Below, piece after piece: positions 49,811 through 57,596 of a stretch of 64,000 nucleotides of DNA; the stretch's first letter is position 1, and each line of letters begins with the position of its first letter. Made by a program: the position numbers and the translations under genes. This DNA is from Actinomycetospora sp. NBRC 106378 (GTDB lineage: Bacteria; Actinomycetota; Actinomycetes; Mycobacteriales; Pseudonocardiaceae), in assembly GCF_030269685.1 (NCBI RefSeq), contig NZ_BSTT01000011.1:1-64000 (forward strand), given 5' to 3'. Below the pieces are notes generated by a model. The model did no database searches. It was not told where the DNA came from and saw only the letters and a program-made list of their open reading frames with translations.

Positions 49811-51676
49811 ATGAGCGACGAGCGCACCGGGAGTCCGTTCCCGCCGATCGCCGACTACGGGTTCCTCTCCGACTGCGAGACCACCGCGCTGGTGGCGCCG
49901 AACGGCGCCGTCGAGTGGCTGTGCCTGCCGCGGATGGACTCGCCGAGCGTCTTCGGCGCGATCCTCGACCGCGACGCCGGGACGTTCCGGCTGCATCCCG
50001 ACGGCGCCGACGTGCCGGCCGCGCGCCGCTACGTCCCCGGCACGATGGTGCTGGAGACGACGTGGTGCACGCGGTCGGGCTGGCTGCAGGTCCTCGACGT
50101 GCTGCTGATGGGGCCGTGGCACCACGAGACCGAGCGCTCCGGCTCGCACCGCCGCGCCCCCACCGACTACGACGCCGACCACGTCCTGCTCCGCGTCGCC
50201 CGCTGCCTCTCGGGGCAGGTGCAGCTGCGGATGGAGTGCGCGCCGGTCTTCGACTACGGCCGCGAACCCGCGCGGTGGAGCTATCCCGACGGCGGGTACC
50301 GCGCGGCCCGCGCGTCCGGCGGCGGCTCGGACCTGCTGCTGACCACGGACACGAACATCGGCTTCGAGGGCTCGCTCGCCACGTCGCGGACGCTGCTCAA
50401 GGAGGGCGAGTGGCGCTACGTCGCCCTCTCGTGGAGCGAGCACGCGCCGCCCGGGAACGTCGACGAGGCGCTCGAGCGGCTCACCTGGACCGAGCACCAC
50501 TGGCGGCACTGGCTCGACCGCGGCGACTTCCCCGACCACCGGTGGCTCCCGTACCTGCAGCGGTCGGCCCTGACCCTGAAGGGCCTGACGTTCGCCCCGA
50601 CCGGCGCCATCGCGGCCGCGGCGACGACGTCGCTGCCCGAGACGCCGGGCGGGGAGCGGAACTGGGACTACCGCTACTCCTGGATCCGCGACTCGGCCCT
50701 CGCGCTGTGGGCGCTGTACGCGCTGGGCTTCGACTGGGAGGCCAACGACTTCTTCTACTTCGTCGCGGAGGCGGCCGAGGCGGCGGCCGGGCACCTGCAG
50801 ATCATGTACGGCGTCGACGGGCGGGCGACGCTCGACGAGGAGGTCCTCGGCCACCTCGACGGGTACGAGGGCGCCTACCCGGTGCGGATCGGCAACGGCG
50901 CCTACGACCAGGCGCAGCACGACGTCTGGGGTGCCGCGGTCGGCGCGATCTACCAGTACGTCCGGAGCCGGGACCGGCTCGACGACCGGCTGTGGTCGAT
51001 CGTGGTCACACAGGTCGAGGCGGCGTTGGAGCACTGGCGCGGTCCCGACCGCGGCCCCTGGGAGGTCCGTGGCGAGCCGCAGCACTTCACCACGTCGAAG
51101 ATCGCGTGCTGGCTCGCGGCCGATCGCGGGGCCCGGCTCGCGGCGCTGCGCGGCGACGAGAAGCGGGAGGACCGGTGGCGCCGGGCGGCCGAGGAGATCC
51201 GGGAGGACGTGCTCACGCACGCCGTCGACGACCGCGGTGTCCTCTGCCAGCACTACGCCACCACCGGGCTCGACGCGTCGCTGCTGCTGATGCCGATCGT
51301 CGGGTTCCTCTCCCCCGACGACCCGCGCTGCCGGGCGACCGTCCTCGCGATCGCCGACGAGCTGACCCAGGACGACCTGGTGCTGCGCTACCTCGTCGAG
51401 GACACCGACGACGGGCTCTCCGGCGAGGAGGGCACGTTCACGATCTGCTCGTTCGCCCTCGTCTCGGCGCTCGCCGTGATCGGCGAGGTCGACCGGGCGA
51501 CCGCACTGTGCGAGAAGCTGCTCGGCGCCGCGTCCTCGCTGCACCTCTACGCCGAGGAGATCGACCCCCACTCCGGACGACACCTGGGCAACTTCCCGCA
51601 GGCCTTCACGCACCTCGGGCTCATCCAGGCCGTGATGAACATCGTGCGCGCGGAGAAGCGGGCGGCGCGGCGCTGA
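49811..51676 (+). CDS. glycoside hydrolase family 15 (trehalase/glucoamylase type)
   Basis: A 621-residue enzyme. The N-terminal beta-sandwich starts with PPIADYGFLSDCETTALVAP; the (alpha/alpha)6 barrel has RNWDYRYSWIRDSA, with the catalytic acid expected further along, and EEIDPHSGRHLGNFPQAFTH at the end. In mycobacteria the close relatives are trehalases. No signal peptide is seen, so it acts in the cytoplasm. The ATG at 49811 is 8 codons inside a longer frame whose extra residues look unrelated. Confidence 0.88.
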   Translation: MSDERTGSPFPPIADYGFLSDCETTALVAPNGAVEWLCLPRMDSPSVFGAILDRDAGTFRLHPDGADVPAARRYVPGTMVLETTWCTRSGWLQVLDVLLMGPWHHETERSGSHRRAPTDYDADHVLLRVARCLSGQVQLRMECAPVFDYGREPARWSYPDGGYRAARASGGGSDLLLTTDTNIGFEGSLATSRTLLKEGEWRYVALSWSEHAPPGNVDEALERLTWTEHHWRHWLDRGDFPDHRWLPYLQRSALTLKGLTFAPTGAIAAAATTSLPETPGGERNWDYRYSWIRDSALALWALYALGFDWEANDFFYFVAEAAEAAAGHLQIMYGVDGRATLDEEVLGHLDGYEGAYPVRIGNGAYDQAQHDVWGAAVGAIYQYVRSRDRLDDRLWSIVVTQVEAALEHWRGPDRGPWEVRGEPQHFTTSKIACWLAADRGARLAALRGDEKREDRWRRAAEEIREDVLTHAVDDRGVLCQHYATTGLDASLLLMPIVGFLSPDDPRCRATVLAIADELTQDDLVLRYLVEDTDDGLSGEEGTFTICSFALVSALAVIGEVDRATALCEKLLGAASSLHLYAEEIDPHSGRHLGNFPQAFTHLGLIQAVMNIVRAEKRAARR

Positions 51677-51684
51677 CGACCGTC

Positions 51685-51738
51685 GGCAGGAAAGCGTCGT
51701 TGCTGTCACCTGGTGGCAGCAACGACGCTTTTCTGCCA
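51685..51738. terminator. 26-bp stem hairpin after the GH15 gene
   Basis: Arms 51685-51710 and 51713-51738 pair over 26 bp with two mismatches or wobbles and a 2-nt loop. The core reads GGCAGGAAAGCGTCGTTGCT. A terminator role is likely, with TTTT near the loop of the second arm. The arm sequence recurs at 53516-53556 and 54163-54215. Confidence 0.75.
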
Positions 51739-51766
51739 CCGGGCGCTCGACACCGGCGATCTTAAG

Positions 51767-51782
51767 ACCTAGGTGTCTAGGT
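51767..51782. promoter_or_regulatory. candidate operator of the RHH-VOC gene
   Basis: ACCTAG-GTGT-CTAGGT is a perfect palindrome that also contains the direct repeat CTAGGT (51769-51774 and 51777-51782). It ends 7 nt before the ATG at 51790. Ribbon-helix-helix proteins usually bind such short tandem or inverted boxes. It is also preceded by TTAAG, AT-rich for this genome. Confidence 0.5.
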
Positions 51783-51789
51783 TCAGGCG

Positions 51790-52269
51790 ATGCCGGACGA
51801 CCGCCAGCAGTTCAACGTGACGCTCCCCCGCGACCTCGTGCGCGCGGTGAAGCACCACGCCGTCGACGTCCAGCTGTCCCTGTCGGATCTGGTCGCGGAG
51901 GCCCTGCGCGACCGCCTCCGCCGTCGGGAAGGGGTGGAGGTCCGGCCGATGGTGCACGTCGAGGACATGGCCGCGTCGGTGACGTTCTACGAGCAGCTCG
52001 GCGCCACCGTGGTGCACGGCAGCCGGGACGGGGACTGGGTGTTGCTGGAGCTCGGCGGCTCGCGCCTCGGGCTGCTCGCGCACCCGCCGAACCCGGAGCA
52101 GGACGAGGGCACCGTCGAGCTGAACTTCCAGACCGACGACCTCGACGGCCTCGCCGGGCGGCTCGGCGTCGACCCGACCGACGAGGCGTTCGGGCGCCAA
52201 CTGCGGCTCACCACGCCCGACGGGCTGCTCGTGAAGGTCGACGAGCTGCGGCCCGAGCTCTACACCTGA
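51790..52269 (+). CDS. ribbon-helix-helix and glyoxalase (VOC) fusion protein
   Basis: A 159-residue protein joining two parts. Residues about 8-47 ([18 protein letters not shown], then [15 protein letters not shown]) form a ribbon-helix-helix DNA-binding domain. Residues about 52-157 form a VOC domain: [20 protein letters not shown], a beta-strand [12 protein letters not shown], and [18 protein letters not shown]-fold proteins bind small molecules and sometimes metals. A ligand-sensing repressor is a plausible reading. It overlaps the next convergent gene by 10 nt. Confidence 0.8.
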   Translation: MPDDRQQFNVTLPRDLVRAVKHHAVDVQLSLSDLVAEALRDRLRRREGVEVRPMVHVEDMAASVTFYEQLGATVVHGSRDGDWVLLELGGSRLGLLAHPPNPEQDEGTVELNFQTDDLDGLAGRLGVDPTDEAFGRQLRLTTPDGLLVKVDELRPELYT

Positions 52270-53510
52270 CGCCACACGGCCGGGTCGCTGCCGAGCTCGT
52301 GCGCCGGCGCCGCCCACGTCCCGCCGAACACCGGGGGTGGGACCTCCACGGTGCCGAGCGTCTGGCGCACGGGTTCGACCGGCGGCGCGTCGGTGACCAG
52401 CTCCGGGTGCGCCCACAACCACTCCGCCGTGCGGGCCAGCGACAACGACCGGATCGACCCGCCCCGCGTCGACCGCTCCGCGAGCCCGAGCAGCGCGGAC
52501 GCCGCGGCGAGGTAGCCGGTCGCGTGGTCGAGCGCCTGCGCGGGCAGGGCGCCCGGCCGCTCGCCGGTCCCGCAGGCGACGGCGATCCCGGACGCGGCCT
52601 GGACGATCGAGTCGAACCCGCGCCGACCCGCCCACGGCCCGGTCCAGCCCCACGCGTCGAGCGTCACGACGACGAGCTCCGGCCGCCGCGCGAGCAGGTC
52701 CGCCGGCGCGAGCCCGAACCGTGCGAGCGCTCCGGGCCGGTATCCGGTCACGACGACGTCGGCGGTGTCGGCCAGTTCGCGGAGCCTCGGGTCCGCCGCG
52801 TCGAGGACCGTCGTCCGCTTCCCGAGCCCGGTGTCGACGTGCTGCGCCGGCAGTTCGGGCATCGACGGCGGGTCGACGCGCAGCACGTCGGCGCCGGTCA
52901 GCGCCAGCGTCCGGGTCGCCACGGGCCCCGCGATCACCCGGGTCAGGTCCAGCACGCGCGGATCGACGACGTCAGGTCCCGGTCTCTCCGCGCGCTGCAC
53001 GGCCACCAGCGGCTCGGCCGCCACGGCCCGGCCCTGGTCGGTCGCCGCCCAGGTCGGACGGTCCCGGACGGCCACCGCGATCCCGCCGTTCCCGACGACG
53101 AGCTCCTCCACCTCGTGGGCCGGCCGCGCGGCGATGGCCGCGGCGAGCCCGTCGTCGGGAACGCCCAGCGCGGCGAGGAGCCGGGCGCGGTGGTGGGGGT
53201 AGTTCGCGTGGGTGCGGACCCAGCCGTCCGCGGCGGGCCAGAAGCCGGAGAGCGGGGCGAAGCCGCCCGGCGTCGTGGCGTCGACACGCAGCAGCTGGTC
53301 GGCGCGGAACGAGCTGCCGACGCGCGCCGGGTCGATCTCCGGTGCGCGGTGTCCGGCGGCACCGGCTGCAGCGGCGACGGCCCCGAGGGCGAGCGCCTCG
53401 ACCGGCAGCGGGCAGGCGAGGCCGGTGGACGGGCCGGTCCAGCGCGGCTCCGGGGCGGGGAGGTCGGTGTCGAGGTGACGCCAGAGGTCGTGCTGGGCCG
53501 CATCCCACAT
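52260..53510 (-). CDS. CoA-transferase family III-like protein
   Basis: A 416-residue protein starting [17 protein letters not shown]. It has two CaiB-like halves: [20 protein letters not shown] and [18 protein letters not shown] in the second half mark the CoA-binding domain, and the first half ([20 protein letters not shown]) is unlike the classical N-terminal domain. The catalytic aspartate of the family should be checked; it is not obvious. The ATG at 53510 is 6 nt from a 41-bp repeat. Confidence 0.72.
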   Translation of the reverse strand: MWDAAQHDLWRHLDTDLPAPEPRWTGPSTGLACPLPVEALALGAVAAAAGAAGHRAPEIDPARVGSSFRADQLLRVDATTPGGFAPLSGFWPAADGWVRTHANYPHHRARLLAALGVPDDGLAAAIAARPAHEVEELVVGNGGIAVAVRDRPTWAATDQGRAVAAEPLVAVQRAERPGPDVVDPRVLDLTRVIAGPVATRTLALTGADVLRVDPPSMPELPAQHVDTGLGKRTTVLDAADPRLRELADTADVVVTGYRPGALARFGLAPADLLARRPELVVVTLDAWGWTGPWAGRRGFDSIVQAASGIAVACGTGERPGALPAQALDHATGYLAAASALLGLAERSTRGGSIRSLSLARTAEWLWAHPELVTDAPPVEPVRQTLGTVEVPPPVFGGTWAAPAHELGSDPAVWRQV

Positions 53511-53515
53511 GAGGG

Positions 53516-53556
53516 CGACGATGTGGCTTTCCTGCCACTGGATGCAAGCAACGACG
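53516..53556. repeat. 41-bp direct repeat, copy 1
   Basis: This sequence and 54163-54203 agree at 40 of 41 positions. On the minus strand both lie exactly 6 nt before an ATG and carry GGCAGGAAAG or GGCAGGAAGG, which includes a possible ribosome-binding site. The left half matches the hairpin after the GH15 gene. Confidence 0.8.
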
Positions 53557-53572
53557 TCCTGACACGGAGCCG

Positions 53573-54157
53573 TCAGGCCTGCTCCAGCCACGGGCGCAGG
53601 TACTCCCGGACCTCCGGGTCGGGCGTGTCGATCAGGTCGAGCATGCGGCGGACCCGCTCGGCGGCGTCGCGGGTGAGGCGGAAGTCCTCGTCGCGCGACA
53701 GCGGGTCCTCGGGGCCGAACCGACGGGCCGTCGCGACGATGTGCGGCACCTGCTCGCGGAGGTCGTCGGCGTCGTCGTCGGCGAGTGCGGGGTCGTACCC
53801 CGCCACGTCCAGCAGGGACCCGACGTCGGAGAGCTGCGCGGCGAGCCACCCCCACGGGTCGGCGGTCAGGGCGTCGGACCAGACCCGGTCGGAGGGCTCG
53901 ACCCCGTCGAACGTCGGGTGGTGGTGTGCCGCCGAGAAGGAGCCGGGCGGGCGGTCGAGCCGGTCGAACAGGTCCGCGCGCCACACCGCGTCGTCGACCA
54001 CCATCGGTTGCGCGGCCGACTCGGTGCCCCGGTGCGGCTGCGGCACCAGCAGCCGCAACTCCACGCGGGTCCCGTGCTCCATCGTCGCGTCGGGCCCGAT
54101 CTCGAACCACCGCCGCACGATCACGGCCAGGCGGGTGAAGGTGAACGCGATCTGCAC
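53573..54157 (-). CDS. hypothetical protein
   Basis: A 194-residue protein starting MQIAFTFTRLAVIVRRWFEI. It is rich in Asp and Arg, with DDAVWRADLFDRLDRPPGSF and HHHPTFDG in the middle. The C-terminal half is helical and acidic. No domain was recognised and no membrane or signal segment is seen. It lies between two copies of a 41-bp repeat and runs in the same direction as both flanking genes. Confidence 0.7.
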   Translation of the reverse strand: MQIAFTFTRLAVIVRRWFEIGPDATMEHGTRVELRLLVPQPHRGTESAAQPMVVDDAVWRADLFDRLDRPPGSFSAAHHHPTFDGVEPSDRVWSDALTADPWGWLAAQLSDVGSLLDVAGYDPALADDDADDLREQVPHIVATARRFGPEDPLSRDEDFRLTRDAAERVRRMLDLIDTPDPEVREYLRPWLEQA

Positions 54158-54162
54158 GCCGA

Positions 54163-54203
54163 CGACGATGTGGCCTTCCTGCCACTGGATGCAAGCAACG
54201 ACG
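54163..54203. repeat. 41-bp direct repeat, copy 2
   Basis: The copy lies 6 nt before the ATG at 54157. It is continued to 54215 by CGACGCTTTCCTGCCAC, giving a second partial hairpin arm that resembles the element after the GH15 gene. It begins 13 nt past the stop of the next gene upstream (54228). Confidence 0.8.
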
Positions 54204-54227
54204 CTTTCCTGCCACGGGGGCGGGGGC

Positions 54228-54851
54228 TCAGGGCGTCTTCAGGGCCGGGCGGTCCGGATGATCGGCCAGGATCACGAACGGCACCAGGTCCTGCGGCGCG
54301 ACCTCCTCGTCGTAGCGCGCGTAGGCGGCGAGCGTCCACGCCTCGTCGTCGGGGGTCCGCCTCGCGAGGGCCGCCGACGACATCGCCACGTGCACCTCGA
54401 GCTCGGCCGGCAGCCCGCGCCCGAGCAGCAGCGGCCCGTCGACGATCACCACGCCGCCGGCCCCGAGCGGCACCCGCTCGGCGCGGATGGCCCGGTCGGT
54501 CGCCACGTCCCACAACCGCGGCAGGAGCGGCTTCCCGACGGCGGCCGGCGCCAGCACCTCGCGCACGAGGGCCCCGGCGTCGAGCCAGTCGTCGTAGAAG
54601 GCGTCCGGATCGGTGCGGCCGCGTTCGAGCCGCACCGACGCCGGGCGCAGGAAGTCCCACGCCGACACCCGCAGGACCGGCCGCGACAAGCGCTGCAGCC
54701 GGTCGACGAGCCCGTCGGCCCACCGGTCCGGCCGCGCCGCGGCCGCCCCGTCGAGCAGCACCCGCACCGACCCGTCGTCGGGCCTGCGTGCGTGCACGGC
54801 CTCGGCGAGCCGGTCGAGCAGGGCGTCCGGGGTGAGGGGAGCGATCGACAT
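54228..54851 (-). CDS. uridine kinase-like P-loop protein with altered Walker A
   Basis: A 207-residue protein of the nucleoside kinase group by overall layout: a strand then loop, a helical middle with AFYDDWLDAGALVREVL, and VVIVDGPLLLGRGL like the second strand of uridine kinases. The expected GxxxxGK[ST] loop after VRVLLDG is AAAARPDRWAD, lacking Gly-Lys-Ser/Thr. Such proteins are common in actinobacteria and may have lost kinase activity. The ATG at 54851 is the natural start. Confidence 0.75.
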   Translation of the reverse strand: MSIAPLTPDALLDRLAEAVHARRPDDGSVRVLLDGAAAARPDRWADGLVDRLQRLSRPVLRVSAWDFLRPASVRLERGRTDPDAFYDDWLDAGALVREVLAPAAVGKPLLPRLWDVATDRAIRAERVPLGAGGVVIVDGPLLLGRGLPAELEVHVAMSSAALARRTPDDEAWTLAAYARYDEEVAPQDLVPFVILADHPDRPALKTP

Positions 54852-54900
54852 CGCGCCCAGGATCCCACCCCGCGGGCGTGGCGACCTGCTGACGCCGGGT

Positions 54901-54921
54901 GTCAGCGGTGGCACACGGCGG
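54901..54921. repeat. third copy of the GTCAGCGGTGGC element
   Basis: Matches the arm found after prmC, with one base changed. It lies 11 nt past the stop of the MFS gene on the minus strand and is flanked by GACGCCGGG and GACGCCCGG, an imperfect wider stem. As with the two other copies it is placed at a gene's end. Confidence 0.55.
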
Positions 54922-54931
54922 ACGCCCGGGC

Positions 54932-56284
54932 TCAGGCCTTCGCCCCCTCCCCCTCGGCCACGGGCATCGCCGCGTCCTCCTCGGAGTGCTCGTCGAACTC
55001 GTCCGGCGGGCGCGGGTGCATCGTGGCGAGCGCGATGAGCGACACCACGGCGCAGGCGATGATGTACATCGAGATCCAGAACGTCCCGCCGGTCGAGGCC
55101 AGCACGGCGGTCGCGATCAGCGGCGCCGGGCCGCCCGCGGTGATCGACGCGAGCTGGTAGCCCAGGCCGGCGCCGGTGTAGCGGACGCCGGTGCCGAACG
55201 ACTCGGAGATCAGCGCCGCCTGCGGGCCGTACATCATGTCGTGGAAGACCAGGCCCAGGATCATCCCCAGGATCACCAGTCCCCCGACGCGCGTGTCCAG
55301 CAGCGCGAAGTAGGGGAAGGCGTAGAGCCCGGTGAGCACCACGCCCGCGCCGTAGACCAGCCGCCGGCCGAGCACGTCGGAGAGCCAGCCGAAGAACGGC
55401 ACGGAGACGATGCCGATCAGGGCCGCGACGATGAGGTAGAGCAGCAGGTCCGCCCGCGCCAGCTTCAGCTGCTGCGTGCCGTAGACCAGCACGAACGAGG
55501 TGAACAGGTAGAACGGCGCCTGCTCGGCGGTGCGCACGAACAGCGCCTTCAGCACGTCGCGCCACTGGTACCTGAACGTGTCCACCAGCGGCAGCTTCGC
55601 CACCTGCCCGCTCGAGCGGACCGCGGCGAACGCGGGCGACTCCAGGACCGTCAGCCGGACGAACAACCCGATCGCGATCAGGACGATCGAGGCGAGGAAC
55701 GGCCAGCGCCACCCGCCGTCGAGGAAGTCCGGGCCGGCGAAGGCCCACACCACGAAGGTGCCGAGGGCGAGCCCGATCGGCACGCCCGCCTGCGGCCAGG
55801 CCGCCATCAGGCCGCGCTGGCGCCGGTGGCCCCACTCCATCGCCATGAGCACGGAGCCGCCCCACTCACCGCCGACGCCGATGCCCTGCAGCACTCGCAG
55901 GAGCGTGAGCAGGACGGGCGCCCACACACCGATGGTGTCGTAGGTGGGCAGCAGGCCGATGAGCACCGTCGCCCCGCCCATGATCAGCAGGGTCGCGACG
56001 AGCGAGTACTTGCGACCGATGCGGTCGCCGTAGTGCCCGAAGATCGCCGCCCCGAGGGGCCGGGCGGCGAACCCGACGAACTGCGTGGAGAACGCGAGCA
56101 GGACGCCGCCGGAGGACGAGTTGTTGAAGAACAACGGTCCGAAGACGAGGGCCGCGGCGGTGTTGTAGAGGAAGAAGTCGTACCACTCGATGGTGGTGCC
56201 GACGGTGCTCGCGACGACGGCTCGGCGCTTGAGCCGTCGGCGGGCGACGGGATCGTTCAGCGAAGCTGCTGCTGCATCGGCCAT
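54932..56284 (-). CDS. MFS transporter, metabolite:H+ symporter type
   Basis: A 450-residue protein with twelve predicted helices. TIEWYDFFLYNTAAALVF in helix 1, GAAIFGHYGDRIGRKYSL (the MFS signature loop), RVLQGIGVGGEWGGSVLMAM and GWLSDVLGRR are typical of MHS transporters, which carry small acids such as shikimate, citrate or proline/betaine. Substrate is not clear. The C terminus is acidic and long. Confidence 0.88.
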   Translation of the reverse strand: MADAAAASLNDPVARRRLKRRAVVASTVGTTIEWYDFFLYNTAAALVFGPLFFNNSSSGGVLLAFSTQFVGFAARPLGAAIFGHYGDRIGRKYSLVATLLIMGGATVLIGLLPTYDTIGVWAPVLLTLLRVLQGIGVGGEWGGSVLMAMEWGHRRQRGLMAAWPQAGVPIGLALGTFVVWAFAGPDFLDGGWRWPFLASIVLIAIGLFVRLTVLESPAFAAVRSSGQVAKLPLVDTFRYQWRDVLKALFVRTAEQAPFYLFTSFVLVYGTQQLKLARADLLLYLIVAALIGIVSVPFFGWLSDVLGRRLVYGAGVVLTGLYAFPYFALLDTRVGGLVILGMILGLVFHDMMYGPQAALISESFGTGVRYTGAGLGYQLASITAGGPAPLIATAVLASTGGTFWISMYIIACAVVSLIALATMHPRPPDEFDEHSEEDAAMPVAEGEGAKA

Positions 56285-56345
56285 GCCGCAGCATGGTGCG
56301 CGTCACACCCATACGAAGCAACGGAAACTTCACACAGCGGAAGAA

Positions 56346-56969
56346 TCAGATGACGGAGAAGCGATCCGTCAGCTTCTGACCGTCCGCCCGGCTGATCACG
56401 CACGAGACCAGACGGCCGCCGGAGGAGCCCGAGGCCGTGCCGTTCGGCTCGTCGAACACCGACTGCGCCGGCACCACCGCCGCCACCCGCAGCGCCGACT
56501 TCTCCACCCCGCCCGACGACGGCGCCACCTGCCCCGACGCCACGACCATCGCGCAGAACGCCCGCCCGTACTCCGCGAACGCCGCGGCACCCGGGTAGGT
56601 GACCTCGCGACTGGAGTTCAGCGGCGTCCCGGTGCCGACGACCTCGACGTCGTGGGCGTCCCCGCACGGCGCGTTGGAGGCGTCGGTGTAGCCCTCGCCG
56701 TCGCCCAGCCGCCCCACCGCGCACTGCCCGTCGAAGAGCGTGAACGCCGCCAGATCGCCGCCCGGGCCGAACGTGTAGACGTCGGGCTGCGAGGAGAACG
56801 GCCGCCAGCCGCCCACCAGGGCCCCGGCGGCGAACACCACGAGGACCAGCACCACCGCCGCCGCCCCGGTGAGGAGGCGGCGGTCGCGGAGGGCGGCGGG
56901 GAGCTCCAGCGGTCTCAGCTCTCCTGGTCCACGTGCAGCGCCTGCTGCTCGGCGCCCTCGGTCGGCCAC
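56346..56969 (-). CDS. septum formation-like membrane protein
   Basis: A protein of about 207 residues with one transmembrane helix (RRLLTGAAAVVLVLVVFAAG) and an external domain with four Cys and the pattern GQCAVGRLGD, NAPCGDAHDVEVVG, ALYGRAFCAM-like stretch and SCVIS, as in septum-formation family proteins. The start is uncertain. The GTG at 56969 has GGAG 5 nt upstream but means a 55-nt overlap with the preceding gene in another frame. Later starts would remove the helix's flank. Confidence 0.7.
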   Translation of the reverse strand: MADRGRRAAGAARGPGELRPLELPAALRDRRLLTGAAAVVLVLVVFAAGALVGGWRPFSSQPDVYTFGPGGDLAAFTLFDGQCAVGRLGDGEGYTDASNAPCGDAHDVEVVGTGTPLNSSREVTYPGAAAFAEYGRAFCAMVVASGQVAPSSGGVEKSALRVAAVVPAQSVFDEPNGTASGSSGGRLVSCVISRADGQKLTDRFSVI

Positions 56970-57466
56970 TCGTTCTCCACCGCGGCGACCTCGCCGATGC
57001 GGTCGTCGGCCGGCAGCCCGGTCCCCTCGGCGGCGTCGGCGGCGGAGGAGAGCCCGACCTGGACCTCGCCGTCGAGCTGCGCCTCGACGGCGCCGTCGGG
57101 GTCGAGAGGGTCGGCGACCGGGGCGCCGGAGGTGCCGACGTCGCCCACGCCGTCGACGGCGTTCTCCGGGTCGTCCACCGACTCGTCGAGGTCCATCGCC
57201 GGGGTCGCCGCGATCGGGCGGCCCGGGGGCTCCTCGATGCCCTCGGTGACGTCGGGCTCCTCCTGCGGGAGGCGGTAGGCGATGGAGTCGCGCTCCGGGT
57301 CGTTGTCGTCCCCACCGAGCTTGACGTCGCGGCTGTAGTCCTCCGCGGTGTCCATCCCGTCCTCGAGCGGGTCGGTCCCGATGCGGTCCTCGTCGAGCAC
57401 GACCGACGGCTCGTCGTCGAGGGGGCTCGTGTCGTTGTCGACGACGGCCTCGTACTGCTCGCTCAC
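56915..57466 (-). CDS. DUF5709 family acidic protein
   Basis: A 183-residue, very acidic and probably disordered protein. The DUF5709 pattern is seen in the end portion and around DDNDPERDSIAYRLPQEEPD. There is no membrane segment. The GTG at 57466 gives VSEQYEAVVDNDTSPL. The function of the family is unknown; it appears only in actinobacteria. Confidence 0.8.
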   Translation of the reverse strand: MSEQYEAVVDNDTSPLDDEPSVVLDEDRIGTDPLEDGMDTAEDYSRDVKLGGDDNDPERDSIAYRLPQEEPDVTEGIEEPPGRPIAATPAMDLDESVDDPENAVDGVGDVGTSGAPVADPLDPDGAVEAQLDGEVQVGLSSAADAAEGTGLPADDRIGEVAAVENEWPTEGAEQQALHVDQES

Positions 57467-57544
57467 GGTGCTCGCTCCCGATCTCGTCGTGTGCATGGTG
57501 CACGGTCGGAAGTGCGTTCCCCGCATCAGGGTGGCTCACGCCCT

Positions 57545-57584
57545 GTGAGCACTTTTCCGTGCTCCGGCACGGAGAAGTGCTCAC
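57545..57584. terminator. 18-bp stem hairpin after the acyl-CoA ligase gene
   Basis: GTGAGCACTTTTCCGTGC (57545-57562) pairs with 57567-57584, with one wobble pair and a 4-nt loop. It begins 12 nt past the ligase stop on the minus strand and precedes the DUF5709 gene, so it may separate the two transcripts. Confidence 0.7.
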
Positions 57585-57596
57585 CTGCGGAGCACC

